A stretch of 64,000 nucleotides of DNA from Streptomyces flavofungini (GCF_014650815.1 NZ_BMVR01000007.1:440976-504975); one strand, 5' to 3'. Positions 24,958 to 33,074 are shown, counted from the stretch's first letter. Notes: a model not told the origin generated them from the sequence alone. Made by a program: numbers and translations.

Positions 24958-25157
24958 GGCAGTCGGCAGGTCTTCGGACTCGCGGGCACGTCCTCACGGA
25001 GGACACCTACTGGCCGTCGCTTCCCGGATCCGCCATCGGATCCAGTGCCATGACGGCGGTCGTTCTCGCTCACCGCTGCGGGGCAGTCCCGGATTCTCAC
25101 CGGGTTCCCTCTTACGACGCTCCCACCTGGCGGGCGGGGCGAACCAGCTGCATCGGA
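24958..25157 (-). promoter_or_regulatory. Cobalamin riboswitch upstream of the metE remnant
   Basis: Read on the minus strand, the core AGGGAACCCGGTGAGAATCC, then GGGACTGCCCCGCAGCGGTGAG (25071-25111), is the B12-box region of the cobalamin riboswitch. The 3' closing element CCGAAGACCTGCCGAC is at 24962-24977. The RNA would lead, after about 180 bases, into the GTG of the metE remnant. B12 binding normally shuts off translation or transcription of such genes. End points are approximate. Confidence 0.92.
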
Positions 25158-25329
25158 CACCCCACGGGGTGCCGCTCGCGCGCCACAGCACGGTCCAGGA
25201 TCCGGAAGGTTCTGCGGCGTTGAAATCTGGCGCAGACATGTCGGAGAGGAAGCATCGAGAAGGTGTTCATTCAAAAACGTCGATCTCCCTTGGATCACGG
25301 GGGGATTGACAGTCGAGTGGGGGGCCGGT

Positions 25330-25470
25330 AGGGGGTGACTGGCGCAAGGGAAACTGCTACACATAAGGGGCCAATGCCCGCGGCACGGGGAATCCGGTGA
25401 GAATCCGGAACGGTCCCGCCACTGTGACCGGATGAGCCCCGGCTCCCGGAAGTCAGATCGCCGTCCGCGG
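25330..25470 (+). promoter_or_regulatory. Second cobalamin riboswitch, divergent from the first
   Basis: The plus strand carries GGGGAATCCGGTGAGAATCC, then GGAACGGTCCCGCCACTGTG (25387-25426). This is the same B12-box core, followed by a variant 3' element GGAAGTCAGATCGCC at 25448-25462. The 5' boundary is uncertain. It faces away from the first riboswitch, about 170 bases apart. No recognisable B12 gene follows; only a 26-codon ORF is found. Confidence 0.88.
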
Positions 25471-25522
25471 GTCAACGACGAAGCCCACGAGGATGGCGCT
25501 GAAACGTCGGGGAGTCATTGCC

Positions 25523-25603
25523 ATGCATTTCCGCTGCTTCTCCTGTGTGAGCGGAACCGGAGCCTTTCGTCCTCAGCGCTCGGGCGTGTCGACCCTGCCC
25601 TGA
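25523..25603 (+). CDS. Short ORF downstream of the plus-strand cobalamin riboswitch
   Basis: A 26-residue ORF (MHFRCFSCVSGTGAFRPQRS and six more) starts eight bases after GGGGAG, 60 bases past the riboswitch. It has a CFSC pair that could bind a metal. It may be a true small B12-regulated peptide, or the stub of a gene lost by deletion. No family is recognised. An in-frame ATG 30 bases upstream has no spaced ribosome site. Confidence 0.35.
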   Translation: MHFRCFSCVSGTGAFRPQRSGVSTLP

Positions 25604-25806
25604 TGCATACGAGTTGCGCCGACTCAGGCTTCCAGCCTGCCGTGCCGCGGCCCTCCTGGCGTCGCGCCCTGCGCACACTCGCCGGGCACACCTCGCCGGC
25701 GCCGCTGGACATCGCGTATCGCTCGTGCGGACACCCACAGGTCAGCCGCCCGGCCCCCGGAGGACGCGGCTTGCGCGGGGCGGTGTCAGGTGCTGGGACC
25801 GCCACT

Positions 25807-25863
25807 CAGTACGCGTACACGTCAGTACGCGTACACGTCAGTACGCGTACACGTCAGTACGCG
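25807..25863. repeat. 16-bp tandem repeat, 3 full copies plus partial
   Basis: CAGTACGCGTACACGT repeats exactly three times, then partly, each copy containing the palindrome GTACGCGTAC. The array sits at the end of the tautomerase gene, overlapping its last codons. Confidence 0.9.
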
Positions 25864-26279
25864 GACGCCGCGTTCAGCTCCGCCCAGCGCTTCTCGGCGT
25901 CGGAGCCTCCCGGGGGCGGCACGATTCCGTTGATCATCCAGAGGTCCTCGCTGGTCTCGTCGACATGGAACTCCCAGTGCAGTCCAGCGTGCCGTTCGAG
26001 GTGTGGCTGCAGCATGCCCCTGATCCACTGGGCGGTGCGGCGGCGGGCTTCCTGGTCGGGGTTGCGCCGGGCGATGTGGTCGATGGCGATGCGGACCCCC
26101 GCCGGGGTGGGTTCCCCGCCGACGTGGAAGTCCTCGGGCCGGGTCTCGTGGAACAGCGTGACCACGTAGAAGCGGGGCAGCCCGACCTTCTCGTAGTGGT
26201 CGGCGACGCGGGCGGCGAGTTGGTGCTTTTCGTCGTCGGTGAAGATTCCGGGCGTGTGGTGAATGGTCCACAGCGGCAT
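25854..26279 (-). CDS. Tautomerase-superfamily protein (cis-CaaD / oxalocrotonate tautomerase-like)
   Basis: This 141-residue protein begins MPLWTIHHTPGIFTDDEKHQ. Removal of Met would expose Pro as the N-terminal catalytic residue, the hallmark of the superfamily. Length and the WEFHVDETSEDLWMINGIVP end fit the long (about 140-residue) cis-3-chloroacrylic acid dehalogenase-like group. AAGGAG lies upstream at long spacing. The 3' end merges with a 16-bp tandem repeat. It lies downstream of an SDR gene on the same strand, so a joint role in degrading a small acid is possible. Confidence 0.85.
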   Translation of the reverse strand: MPLWTIHHTPGIFTDDEKHQLAARVADHYEKVGLPRFYVVTLFHETRPEDFHVGGEPTPAGVRIAIDHIARRNPDQEARRRTAQWIRGMLQPHLERHAGLHWEFHVDETSEDLWMINGIVPPPGGSDAEKRWAELNAASAY

Positions 26280-26383
26280 GGCGGTTCGGTTCTCCTTCGC
26301 CTACGGAAACGGGGAGGGCGGGGCGTCAGGGGGACGCCGAGCAGGTGCGGCGGGGCTCAGGCGCCGAACGGGCGCGGCGGGGC

Positions 26384-27082
26384 TCAGGCGGCTGAGAACG
26401 TCAGGTGCTCCACAGGGCCGGAGAGCCCCGCCTTCACGCCGACGGTGACGTCGTCGGCGAGGACTTCGGTGTCCCCGGCCTCGAGGCCGTCGAGGATCCG
26501 CGCGGCGATCTCGGCGGGCGTGGCCTTCGGCCGGTCGAGGGCGGAGACCATGTCGGTGTCGATGAATCCGGCATGCACGCCGACGACCTGGGTGTGCTGG
26601 GCCGCCAGTTCGAGCCGGAGCGAGTTCGTGACCGACCATGCCGCGGCTTTGGACGCCCCGTAGGCGCCGCTGCCGGCCAGCCAGGACAATACCGAGTGCA
26701 TGTTGACGAGTGCGCCCCCGCCGCCCGTGGCCAGGATCGGCGCGAACGCCCGCGCCACCCGCAGCGGCCCGAAGACGTTGACGTCGAAGGTCCTGGTGGC
26801 GTTGTCGAGGTCGCCCGTCAGGAGTGCGTCCGGCAGCAGGACACCGGCGTTGTTGAACACGATCTCGGCGTCGGCGGCGACCCGCGCGAGGGCGGCGACC
26901 GATTCCGCCGAGCGCACTTCGAGTTCGACGGTGACCACCTCCGGACGGTCGTCGACGTGCGCCGAGCGCGCGGTGGAGTACACCTTCCGCACCCCGCGCG
27001 CCAGCAGTTCGTCCACCAGCGCCGCGCCGAGCCCACGCCGGCCGCCGGTCACCACGGCCACCTTGTCCGCTACCGCAACCAC
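26384..27082 (-). CDS. Short-chain dehydrogenase/reductase (SDR)
   Basis: This 232-residue classical SDR has the cofactor motif TGGRRGLG (residues 12-19), NNAG, and the catalytic Ser, Tyr and Lys in MHSVLSWLAGSGAYGASKAA. The start is GTG with GAGGAGG five bases upstream. It oxidises or reduces an unknown alcohol/ketone with NAD(P). It is divergent from an HxlR regulator, and a TAACG-type palindrome lies 17 bases before its start, so it is the regulator's probable target. The tautomerase gene follows after 104 bases. Confidence 0.92.
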   Translation of the reverse strand: MVAVADKVAVVTGGRRGLGAALVDELLARGVRKVYSTARSAHVDDRPEVVTVELEVRSAESVAALARVAADAEIVFNNAGVLLPDALLTGDLDNATRTFDVNVFGPLRVARAFAPILATGGGGALVNMHSVLSWLAGSGAYGASKAAAWSVTNSLRLELAAQHTQVVGVHAGFIDTDMVSALDRPKATPAEIAARILDGLEAGDTEVLADDVTVGVKAGLSGPVEHLTFSAA

Positions 27083-27098
27083 AGCATCCTCCTCTGAG

Positions 27099-27112
27099 TA
27101 ACGCTCTCGTTA
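27099..27112. promoter_or_regulatory. Operator 1: TAACG-CTCT-CGTTA
   Basis: A perfect palindrome near the SDR start. It shares the TAACG/CGTTA arms with operator 2, 41 bp away, and is probably bound by the HxlR protein. Confidence 0.7.
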
Positions 27113-27139
27113 GCGAGATGGAAGCACGCGCCCCCTGGG

Positions 27140-27153
27140 TAACGCAAGCGTTA
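27140..27153. promoter_or_regulatory. Operator 2: TAACGC-AA-GCGTTA over the HxlR promoter
   Basis: A perfect palindrome just upstream of TACAAT (27156-27161), the apparent -10 element of the HxlR gene. That -10 ends six bases before the ATG, so the HxlR mRNA is probably leaderless and autoregulated. Confidence 0.75.
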
Positions 27154-27167
27154 GTTACAATGGCGTC

Positions 27168-27656
27168 ATGGCGATGGAGTTCGAGAAGCGACTGCGCGAC
27201 CGGGACGCCTGGTCGATCGGCGACGGATGCTCGGCGGAGCGGGTCCTCGGCCTGCTGAGCACCAAGACGGTGTTCCTGGTGGTCCGCGAGTGCTTCTACG
27301 GCACCACCAGGTTCGAGGACTTCGTGGCCCGGATCGGCACCTCCGCACCCGCGGTGTCCCGGGCGCTCAAACAGTTGGAGTCCGCAGAGGTCGTCGCGCG
27401 CGTCCCCTATCAGGAGCCGGGCAGGCGGGCCCGCGACGAGTACCGGCTGACGGAGGCCGGTGAGGACCTGCTTCCGGTGTTCCTGTCCCTGATGCAGTGG
27501 GGCGACAAGCATCTGCAGGAGGGCCGCCCGCCCCTGGAGTTCATCGAGACCGGCACCGGCCGCACGATGGGGGTCACCGTGACCGCGGAGCCGGTGCCGC
27601 AGACGACATCGGACCGCATCGAGATCCGACTGAACCCCGCCCGGCGACGCGACTAG
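27168..27656 (+). CDS. HxlR-family (MarR-like winged helix) regulator
   Basis: This 162-residue protein has the HxlR domain: a GCSAERVLGLLSTKTVFLVV helix, then FEDFVARIGTSAPAVSRALK, then RVPYQEPGRRARDEYRLTEAGEDLLPVF, where the wing and the final helix meet. The Cys in DGCS is at the position used for redox or electrophile sensing in this family. No Shine-Dalgarno is present, while TACAAT is six bases upstream, so it is likely leaderless. It is divergent from the SDR gene, with palindromes at both promoters. Confidence 0.9.
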   Translation: MAMEFEKRLRDRDAWSIGDGCSAERVLGLLSTKTVFLVVRECFYGTTRFEDFVARIGTSAPAVSRALKQLESAEVVARVPYQEPGRRARDEYRLTEAGEDLLPVFLSLMQWGDKHLQEGRPPLEFIETGTGRTMGVTVTAEPVPQTTSDRIEIRLNPARRRD

Positions 27657-27692
27657 GGCGCGCCCGGCGCAGTCGCGCCGGACACGCCCTAG
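27653..27692 (+). terminator. Terminator hairpin overlapping the HxlR stop codon
   Basis: CTAGGGCG (which contains the TAG stop) pairs with CGCCCTAG, enclosing CCGGCGC-AGTC-GCGCCGG with a small internal bulge. It also faces the end of the convergent amidohydrolase gene and may serve both. Confidence 0.75.
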
Positions 27693-27750
27693 GGTCCCGC
27701 CGAGGTCGTTGGTGCTGGTGCGGATGGGTTCCGCGGCCGGTCGCCGTCGG

Positions 27751-29154
27751 TCAGGGGGCGGAAGTGAGGCGGGCTGCGGCCCGTTCTGCCGCGAGGACGA
27801 CCTTCTCGGTGTCCACGCCCACCAGTTCGCCGCCGGTCTTGCGCAGTCGGCCGTCCACGTACACGTCCGTGACGTTGTGCGGCTGGCCGTTGAGGACGAT
27901 CTGGCTCGTCCAGTCGAAGCGGGGGGCGAAGTTCAAGGTGCCCGGGTCGAGAACGAGGACGTCGGCACGCTTGCCGGGGGTCAGTGAGCCCACCTGGTCG
28001 GCCATGCCGATGGCCTCGGCGCCGCCCAGCGTGCCCATGCGCAGCACGGCGGGCAGTGTGGGGTGGATCTTCGGGTCCTCGTGCACGGCTCGCTGGAGGC
28101 CGACGGCGGCCTTCATGAGGGCGAACATGTCGGAGGTGTCGTTCGTCCCGCCGTCGTGGCCCAGACCCATCTTGACTCCAGCCTCGTGCAATTTCGGCAG
28201 AGGCATGACACCTGAGGCCAGGCGCATGTTGCTCAGCGGGCAGTGCGCCACCCGTACGTCGTGGTCACCCACGAGCGCGATCTCCTCGCGGCTCAGGTGG
28301 ACGGCGTGGTTCATCAACAGGCCGGGGCCGAAGGCGCCGATCTCGCGCAGGGCCGGGATCTGTTCTTCGTCGCGGTCGGTGCGGTGCTCCAGCACGTGTG
28401 AGTTGAGCATCAGCCCCAGGTCCTGGGCCTGCTTCCAGGACGCGCGCAGTGTGTCGATGCTTGCTCGGCGCGCGTGCACCGCGATCTGGGCGGAGGCCAG
28501 CGGCAGCGGGTCCAGGAGCCGCTCCTTGACCGTGCGGACCTGTTCTTCCGCACCCTTGAAGGAGGCCATGGCGTAGACGAAACGCAGACCCGCGTCGTCC
28601 AGAGCCTGCACGTAGTGCTCGCTCGTCGCATACGGGATCGCGTGCACCCAGTCGACCAGGGTGGTCACGCCCGCCTGGAGGGCATCGAGCGCGGCCAGGT
28701 GCACGAAGGCGTACATGCCGGCGGGGTCGATCTTCGGCAGCGTCGGCAGGTTGCACGTCTTCAGCCAGCCGACCAGGTCCTGGTCCGAGCAGCCGCCTCG
28801 GATGCTGGACTGCCACAGGTGGTTGTGGATGTCTACGAACCCCGGCAGCACGAACCGGCCCGAGACGTCCCGCACCCGGGCGCCCCTCGGCGCCTCCAAC
28901 TGCCGGCCGACCGCTGCGATCCTGCCGTGCTCCAGCAGCACATCGGCGTCCTTGAGCAAGCCCAGCTCCCCGTCGCCGATGTGGGGGTCCATGGTCAGGA
29001 CGAGTGCGGCGCCCCGGAGCAGGGTGGCCTGCCCGGGCCGCTCGGCCACGGCGGCTGCCGGCCCGGCGGCTTTGGAGACAGCGGCCAGAGAAAGGCCACC
29101 GGCCCCGGCGAGAAGACTGCGACGGTTGAGGCGCAAGGGATTCTGCAGAGTCAT
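27751..29154 (-). CDS. Tat-exported metal-dependent amidohydrolase / deaminase-like protein
   Basis: This 467-residue protein has a twin-arginine signal (LRLNRRSLLAGAGGLSLAA). The amidohydrolase barrel shows metal ligands in VDIHNHLW, NSHVLEH and GHDGGTND, plus VAHCPLSNMRLASG, which is diagnostic of the chlorohydrolase/MTA-SAH deaminase/guanine deaminase group. It hydrolyses an amine or amide on a ring. The substrate is unknown, and export outside the membrane is unusual for nucleobase deaminases. The start at 29154 gives the complete Tat motif. It is divergent from Endo H. Confidence 0.88.
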   Translation of the reverse strand: MTLQNPLRLNRRSLLAGAGGLSLAAVSKAAGPAAAVAERPGQATLLRGAALVLTMDPHIGDGELGLLKDADVLLEHGRIAAVGRQLEAPRGARVRDVSGRFVLPGFVDIHNHLWQSSIRGGCSDQDLVGWLKTCNLPTLPKIDPAGMYAFVHLAALDALQAGVTTLVDWVHAIPYATSEHYVQALDDAGLRFVYAMASFKGAEEQVRTVKERLLDPLPLASAQIAVHARRASIDTLRASWKQAQDLGLMLNSHVLEHRTDRDEEQIPALREIGAFGPGLLMNHAVHLSREEIALVGDHDVRVAHCPLSNMRLASGVMPLPKLHEAGVKMGLGHDGGTNDTSDMFALMKAAVGLQRAVHEDPKIHPTLPAVLRMGTLGGAEAIGMADQVGSLTPGKRADVLVLDPGTLNFAPRFDWTSQIVLNGQPHNVTDVYVDGRLRKTGGELVGVDTEKVVLAAERAAARLTSAP

Positions 29155-29401
29155 TGCGTCGTTATACCGCTGGACGCCATGCGATCGACAGACGGGCCAA
29201 GCGGACAGGCGGGACAGGCGGGAACCTTGGACGCGCCAACTCCCGCGCCTGGGCACTGGGGTGACGCGACGTGCGTGAGTGTCGTGAAGGGTTCGTGCGT
29301 GATTCTTGGGATTCGGTCACAGGAGCGGAAAACTCGGAGGGCTCACTCGGCGCTTTCGAACAGGTCGGGCGCCGACCCATGCGACGGGAGACCGATCAAC
29401 G

Positions 29402-30331
29402 ATGTTCAGTCTGGTACGGAGCAGGGCGCGGACGGCGGCGCTCGCGCTCTCGGCTGTCGTGGCCCTCGCCCTCGGCACGACCGCAATGACCGGCGCGGCA
29501 GCGGCCCCTGGCCCCGCTCCCGCGCCCGCGAAACAGGGACCGACCTCGGTGGCCTACGTCGAGGTGAACGACAACAGCATGCTGAACGTCGGCAAGTACA
29601 CCCTCGCCAACGGCGGCGGCAACGCCTTCGACGTCGCCGTGATCTTCGCGGCGAACATCAACTACGACACGGGCTCGAAGGCGGCGTACCTGCACTTCAA
29701 CGAGAACGTGCAACGCGTTCTCGACAACGCCGCCACCCAGATACGGCCGTTGCAGCAGAAGGGCATCAAGGTCGTCCTCTCGGTGCTCGGCAACCACCAG
29801 GGCGCGGGTTTCGCCAACTTCCCGTCCCAGCAAGCGGCGTCGGCGTTCGCGAAGCAACTGTCGGACACCGTGACCAAGTACGGCCTCGACGGCATCGACT
29901 TCGACGACGAGTACGCCGAGTACGGCAACAACGGCACCGGGCAGCCCAACGCCAGCTCGTTCGTGCACCTGGTGACGGCACTGCGCGCGAACATGCCGAA
30001 CAAGATCATCAGCCTCTACAACATCGGCCCTGCCGCGTCGCGCCTCTCCTACGGCGGTGTCGACATCTCGTCGAAGTTCGACTACGCCTGGAATCCGTAC
30101 TACGGCACCTGGCAGGTCCCCGGTATCGCGCTGCCCAAGTCGAAGCTCTCACCGGCGGCCGTGGAGATCGGCCGGACCTCGCAGAGCACGGTAGCCAGCC
30201 TCGCCCGCCGCACCGTCAGCGAGGGCTATGGCGTCTATCTGACGTACAACCTCGACGGCGCCGATCGCAGCGCCGATGTCTCCGCTTTCACCCGGGAGTT
30301 GTACGGCAGTGACGCCGTCTACACGCCGTAA
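29402..30331 (+). CDS. Secreted endo-beta-N-acetylglucosaminidase H-like enzyme (GH18)
   Basis: This 309-residue exported enzyme is expected to cut the chitobiose core of high-mannose N-glycans. From memory it is near identical to Streptomyces plicatus Endo H over the mature chain (GPTSVAYVEVN, FDVAVIFAANINYDTG, NHQGAGFANFPSQQAASAFA). The signal peptide ends in an AAAA/PAPAPA region at about residue 42. The GH18 motif DGIDFDDEYAEYG gives D168 and E170 as the assisting and acid residues. The ribosome site is GGGAGACC. A terminator follows at 30401. Confidence 0.95.
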   Translation: MFSLVRSRARTAALALSAVVALALGTTAMTGAAAAPGPAPAPAKQGPTSVAYVEVNDNSMLNVGKYTLANGGGNAFDVAVIFAANINYDTGSKAAYLHFNENVQRVLDNAATQIRPLQQKGIKVVLSVLGNHQGAGFANFPSQQAASAFAKQLSDTVTKYGLDGIDFDDEYAEYGNNGTGQPNASSFVHLVTALRANMPNKIISLYNIGPAASRLSYGGVDISSKFDYAWNPYYGTWQVPGIALPKSKLSPAAVEIGRTSQSTVASLARRTVSEGYGVYLTYNLDGADRSADVSAFTRELYGSDAVYTP

Positions 30332-30753
30332 GGCGACCGCAGTGTCCGCTCTGTCGGCCTGACGTTCGGCGGGGTTGCGCCGTCGGTTGTGCAGGGACGC
30401 ATGGCCGGACGCCGTTTCTTCGGCGTCCGGTCTTCGGCGTCCGGCCATCGGTGCGGGAAGGAGGCTGCCGGTCGGCATCCGAGCCTGTGCCGGCTTGGGT
30501 GTGGTGGGTTATGAGGTTGCTGTTCGTGTGGGTGGAGGCGGGCTGGGGTGAATTCCCTTCTGGTATCCGTCGCGATGGACATGTTTTCTGGCTCTCGTGT
30601 GCTGGGGTGGGGAAATTTTCGGGCGGCCGGTCTTGGTGTGGCGCATTGAGGCTCTCGAAATGGTGTGGAACTGTTGGGGTGATAGTGGGAGTTGGGGCAT
30701 TATGGATTGCGTGACTCCTGTGCGCGTGAATTCCTGCGCGGAAGGGTTTCGGA
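30332..30753. other. Low-GC intergenic region after Endo H
   Basis: About 420 bases. The first part holds a terminator (30401-30448). From about 30480 to 30720 the plus strand becomes G/T-rich and visibly less GC-rich than the rest of the window. No convincing ORF is seen, though it contains the promoter region of the HTH gene at 30754. Confidence 0.5.
30401..30448 (+). terminator. Endo H terminator with two alternative pairings
   Basis: ATGGCCGGACGCCG pairs with its full complement at 30435-30448. It can also pair over ten bases with an inner copy CGGCGTCCGG at 30421-30430, because that arm is duplicated. It starts 70 bases after the Endo H stop. Confidence 0.75.
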
Positions 30754-31326
30754 GTGTCGGAGAGGGGTCGTGATTTCGGTAAGTATGGTGCGCGTGGCAT
30801 CAAAGGGCATGAGGTCGTGGCACGTCAGCTCGATGCTCTCGCCGGTTATTTCACGACCCCTGTGACGTTCCGCCGTGGCCTGTTGGTGAGGTTGCATTAC
30901 CTGACCCGCAGTGCTCATGCGCGCCAGACGGCGCGTGCTGCTGGTCTGACGGTCACCGACCGCACGGTGAAGGCCTGGTTGGAGGGTGCGCGCCGCCCTT
31001 CGAAGAGAAATCTGGAGCTTATCGAAGAGGCCTACTGGATGGTGCGGCGGCAGAATGTGGCCCGGTATCTGTTGCGGCGCCTGAATTCCGGGGGCCGGGG
31101 GACGAGGGTGGAGATTCATCCGTTGAATCAGTCCCAGGTGCCCAGGCCGCGCCAGCGGGTGGTGGAGTACCGGAGTTTGAACATCCGTCAGTGGGATGCG
31201 CTCGTGCGGGCGTGGACGGACGGGAACGACGCGGCGCTGGATGACGCGTGGGTGCAGCAGCTCGTGGATCTGGGCAGTCAGTGGGGGCGGTACGAGTACG
31301 TCACCAACGTGGGGTTCGCCGCCTGA
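30754..31326 (+). CDS. Helix-turn-helix protein of unknown function (plasmid-type regulator or telomere-protein-like layout)
   Basis: This 190-residue basic protein has a central HTH (LTVTDRTVKAWLEGARRPSK) and a conserved-looking C-terminal domain (RVEIHPLNQSQVPRPRQRVV ... QWGRYEYVTNVGFAA). The order of HTH then a beta/alpha domain ending in aromatic strands recalls actinomycete telomere terminal proteins, but I see no direct sequence match. The start is GTG with GGAAGGG upstream. Its codon use has more A/T in third positions than its neighbours, and it follows a low-GC stretch, so recent transfer from a plasmid or integrative element is likely. Confidence 0.6.
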   Translation: MSERGRDFGKYGARGIKGHEVVARQLDALAGYFTTPVTFRRGLLVRLHYLTRSAHARQTARAAGLTVTDRTVKAWLEGARRPSKRNLELIEEAYWMVRRQNVARYLLRRLNSGGRGTRVEIHPLNQSQVPRPRQRVVEYRSLNIRQWDALVRAWTDGNDAALDDAWVQQLVDLGSQWGRYEYVTNVGFAA

Positions 31327-31487
31327 GAACAGGCCCAGGGAATCCGTGGCGTCGCTCGCGTAGAGGCGCGGCGATTCCCATTCGGCGAGCGTCCCCGTGA
31401 CGCCCACCCCGAGACGTGCTGTGGCCGCAGACCTCGGCCCGGGCGTCGTGGGAACTGCTCCCGTCGGTGAGCGACGCTCGGACTCCG

Positions 31488-33074
31488 TCACCGCACGTGA
31501 GAACTGCCGTGGTCGGATGACCCGGCCAGGCGGCCTCGGGTCAGGACGTAGGCGAACAGGACGGCCATGATGGCGGTACCTGCCCACATGGCATGCTGCC
31601 AGCCGGTGATGAAGGACTGCTGGGCGGCGTGGACGAGGGCCTCGGCGTGGGGACCGGCGGTGTGGGCGGCTTCGGCCGCGTTGGCGATGCCCTCGTGTGC
31701 GGCGCCGGCGGAGTCCTGAGGCACGCCGTGGAGTTTGGTGTCGATGGCGTTCTGGTAGCCGGCCGTGACGAGAGCGCCGAGCAGGGCGACGCCGAGCGCG
31801 GTACCGAACTCGCGGGTGACGTCGTTGAGCGCCGAGGCGACGCCTTGCCGTTCGCGCGGCAGGGAACTGGTGATGGCCTCGGTGGACGGTGTCATCGTCA
31901 GGCCCATACCGATGCCCATGGCCAACATGCCGGGGAGGATGGACAGGTAGCCGCCGTCGGCCGAGACGAGGGCGGCCATCAGCGCCAGTCCGGCACCGGC
32001 CAGGAGGATGCCCGCCGCCATGGTCAGGCGTGCTCCGATCCGGACGGCCAGTAGGGGGGCCAGTGCGGAGGCGGCCATCATGGCCGCGGCCATGGGCATC
32101 AGCGCGAGTGTGGACAACAGCCCCGACCAGCCGAGCACGGCCTGGAAGAACGGGAACAGGACGACGAAGATGCCGGCCTGCACACCGAACACGGTCAGCA
32201 GCGCTATCGAGCCGCCAGCCAGGCCGCGCTCGCGGAAGAGACGGACGTCCAGCAACGCGGCGTCCCGGCGGCGCAGTTCCCACACGATGAAGAAGACGGT
32301 GGCGACGAGCCCGGCGGCCAAACCGAAGAGGACGGCGGGCTCGCTCCAGCCGCGCTCAGGGCCCTCCTGGAGGACGAAGATGAGGCCGGCCACGGCGACT
32401 GCGGAGCTGAGGGCGCCGACGGTGTCGAAAGAGTGCCCGTGGTGCTCGCGGGAGTTGGGCACCGACCGCACGGTCATGGCGAGCGCCGCGAGGACCAGCA
32501 CGACGGGCAGGACGAACAGGTAGCGCCAGTTCGCCACGTCCACGAGCGCGGCCGAGAGGAACATGCCCAGGATCCCGCCCGCGCCGGCCACGCCGGTCCA
32601 CACACCGATGGCGCGTCCGCGCTCCTCCGCGGGGAAGACGGAGGTGATCACAGCGAGGGTGACTGGCATGATCATGGCCGCGCCCACGCCGCTGAGCAGG
32701 CGGGCGCCGAGCATGACCTCGACCGACGGGGCCAGGCCCGCCGCCGCACTGGCGGCACCGAAGAGGACGAGGCCGGTGATCAGTACGGGCTTGCGGCCCA
32801 GCCGGTCACCGAGCGCGCCGAGCGGCAGCAGGAGCGCGGCCAGGGTGAGGGTGTAGATGTTGATGATCCACAAGATCGTGCTCTGTGAGGCGTTGAACTC
32901 GACGGCCAGGTCGGGTTGGGCGACGTTCAGCCCGGACACCGAGGCGATGACGGCCATCAACGCGACGCAGACGGCGGTCAGGATGGAGCGCAGCTGACGT
33001 GCGTCCAGCGTGCCCGGGCTGTGGGCGGAGTCGGATGGGGCGGCTGGTGCGGGCGCGGGCTGGTGTGTGCTCAT
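31488..33074 (-). CDS. MFS drug exporter, DHA2 (14-helix) family
   Basis: This 528-residue membrane protein has about 14 hydrophobic segments, typical of the EmrB/QacA group that expels drugs with the proton gradient. Family motifs seen are LPLGALGDRLGRKPV (motif A), LLSGVGAAMIMPVTLAVITS (motif C region) and VWTGVAGAGGILGMFLSAAL. The start at 33074 has GAGAGGTAC upstream. It is divergent from an XRE-cupin regulator, and the short space between them carries the regulator's promoter and operator, so it is probably controlled by that protein. Confidence 0.92.
   Translation of the reverse strand: MSTHQPAPAPAAPSDSAHSPGTLDARQLRSILTAVCVALMAVIASVSGLNVAQPDLAVEFNASQSTILWIINIYTLTLAALLLPLGALGDRLGRKPVLITGLVLFGAASAAAGLAPSVEVMLGARLLSGVGAAMIMPVTLAVITSVFPAEERGRAIGVWTGVAGAGGILGMFLSAALVDVANWRYLFVLPVVLVLAALAMTVRSVPNSREHHGHSFDTVGALSSAVAVAGLIFVLQEGPERGWSEPAVLFGLAAGLVATVFFIVWELRRRDAALLDVRLFRERGLAGGSIALLTVFGVQAGIFVVLFPFFQAVLGWSGLLSTLALMPMAAAMMAASALAPLLAVRIGARLTMAAGILLAGAGLALMAALVSADGGYLSILPGMLAMGIGMGLTMTPSTEAITSSLPRERQGVASALNDVTREFGTALGVALLGALVTAGYQNAIDTKLHGVPQDSAGAAHEGIANAAEAAHTAGPHAEALVHAAQQSFITGWQHAMWAGTAIMAVLFAYVLTRGRLAGSSDHGSSHVR

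Noticed and set aside
24454-25006. The 120-aa protein extended upstream in frame to a 304-aa protein
   Set aside because: The extension crosses the metE remnant and part of the cobalamin riboswitch, and lacks a ribosome site; the GTG at 24454 has AAAGGGG.
25807-25863. CRISPR or attachment-site reading of the 16-bp repeats
   Set aside because: Units abut directly, are too short, and no integrase or cas gene is nearby.
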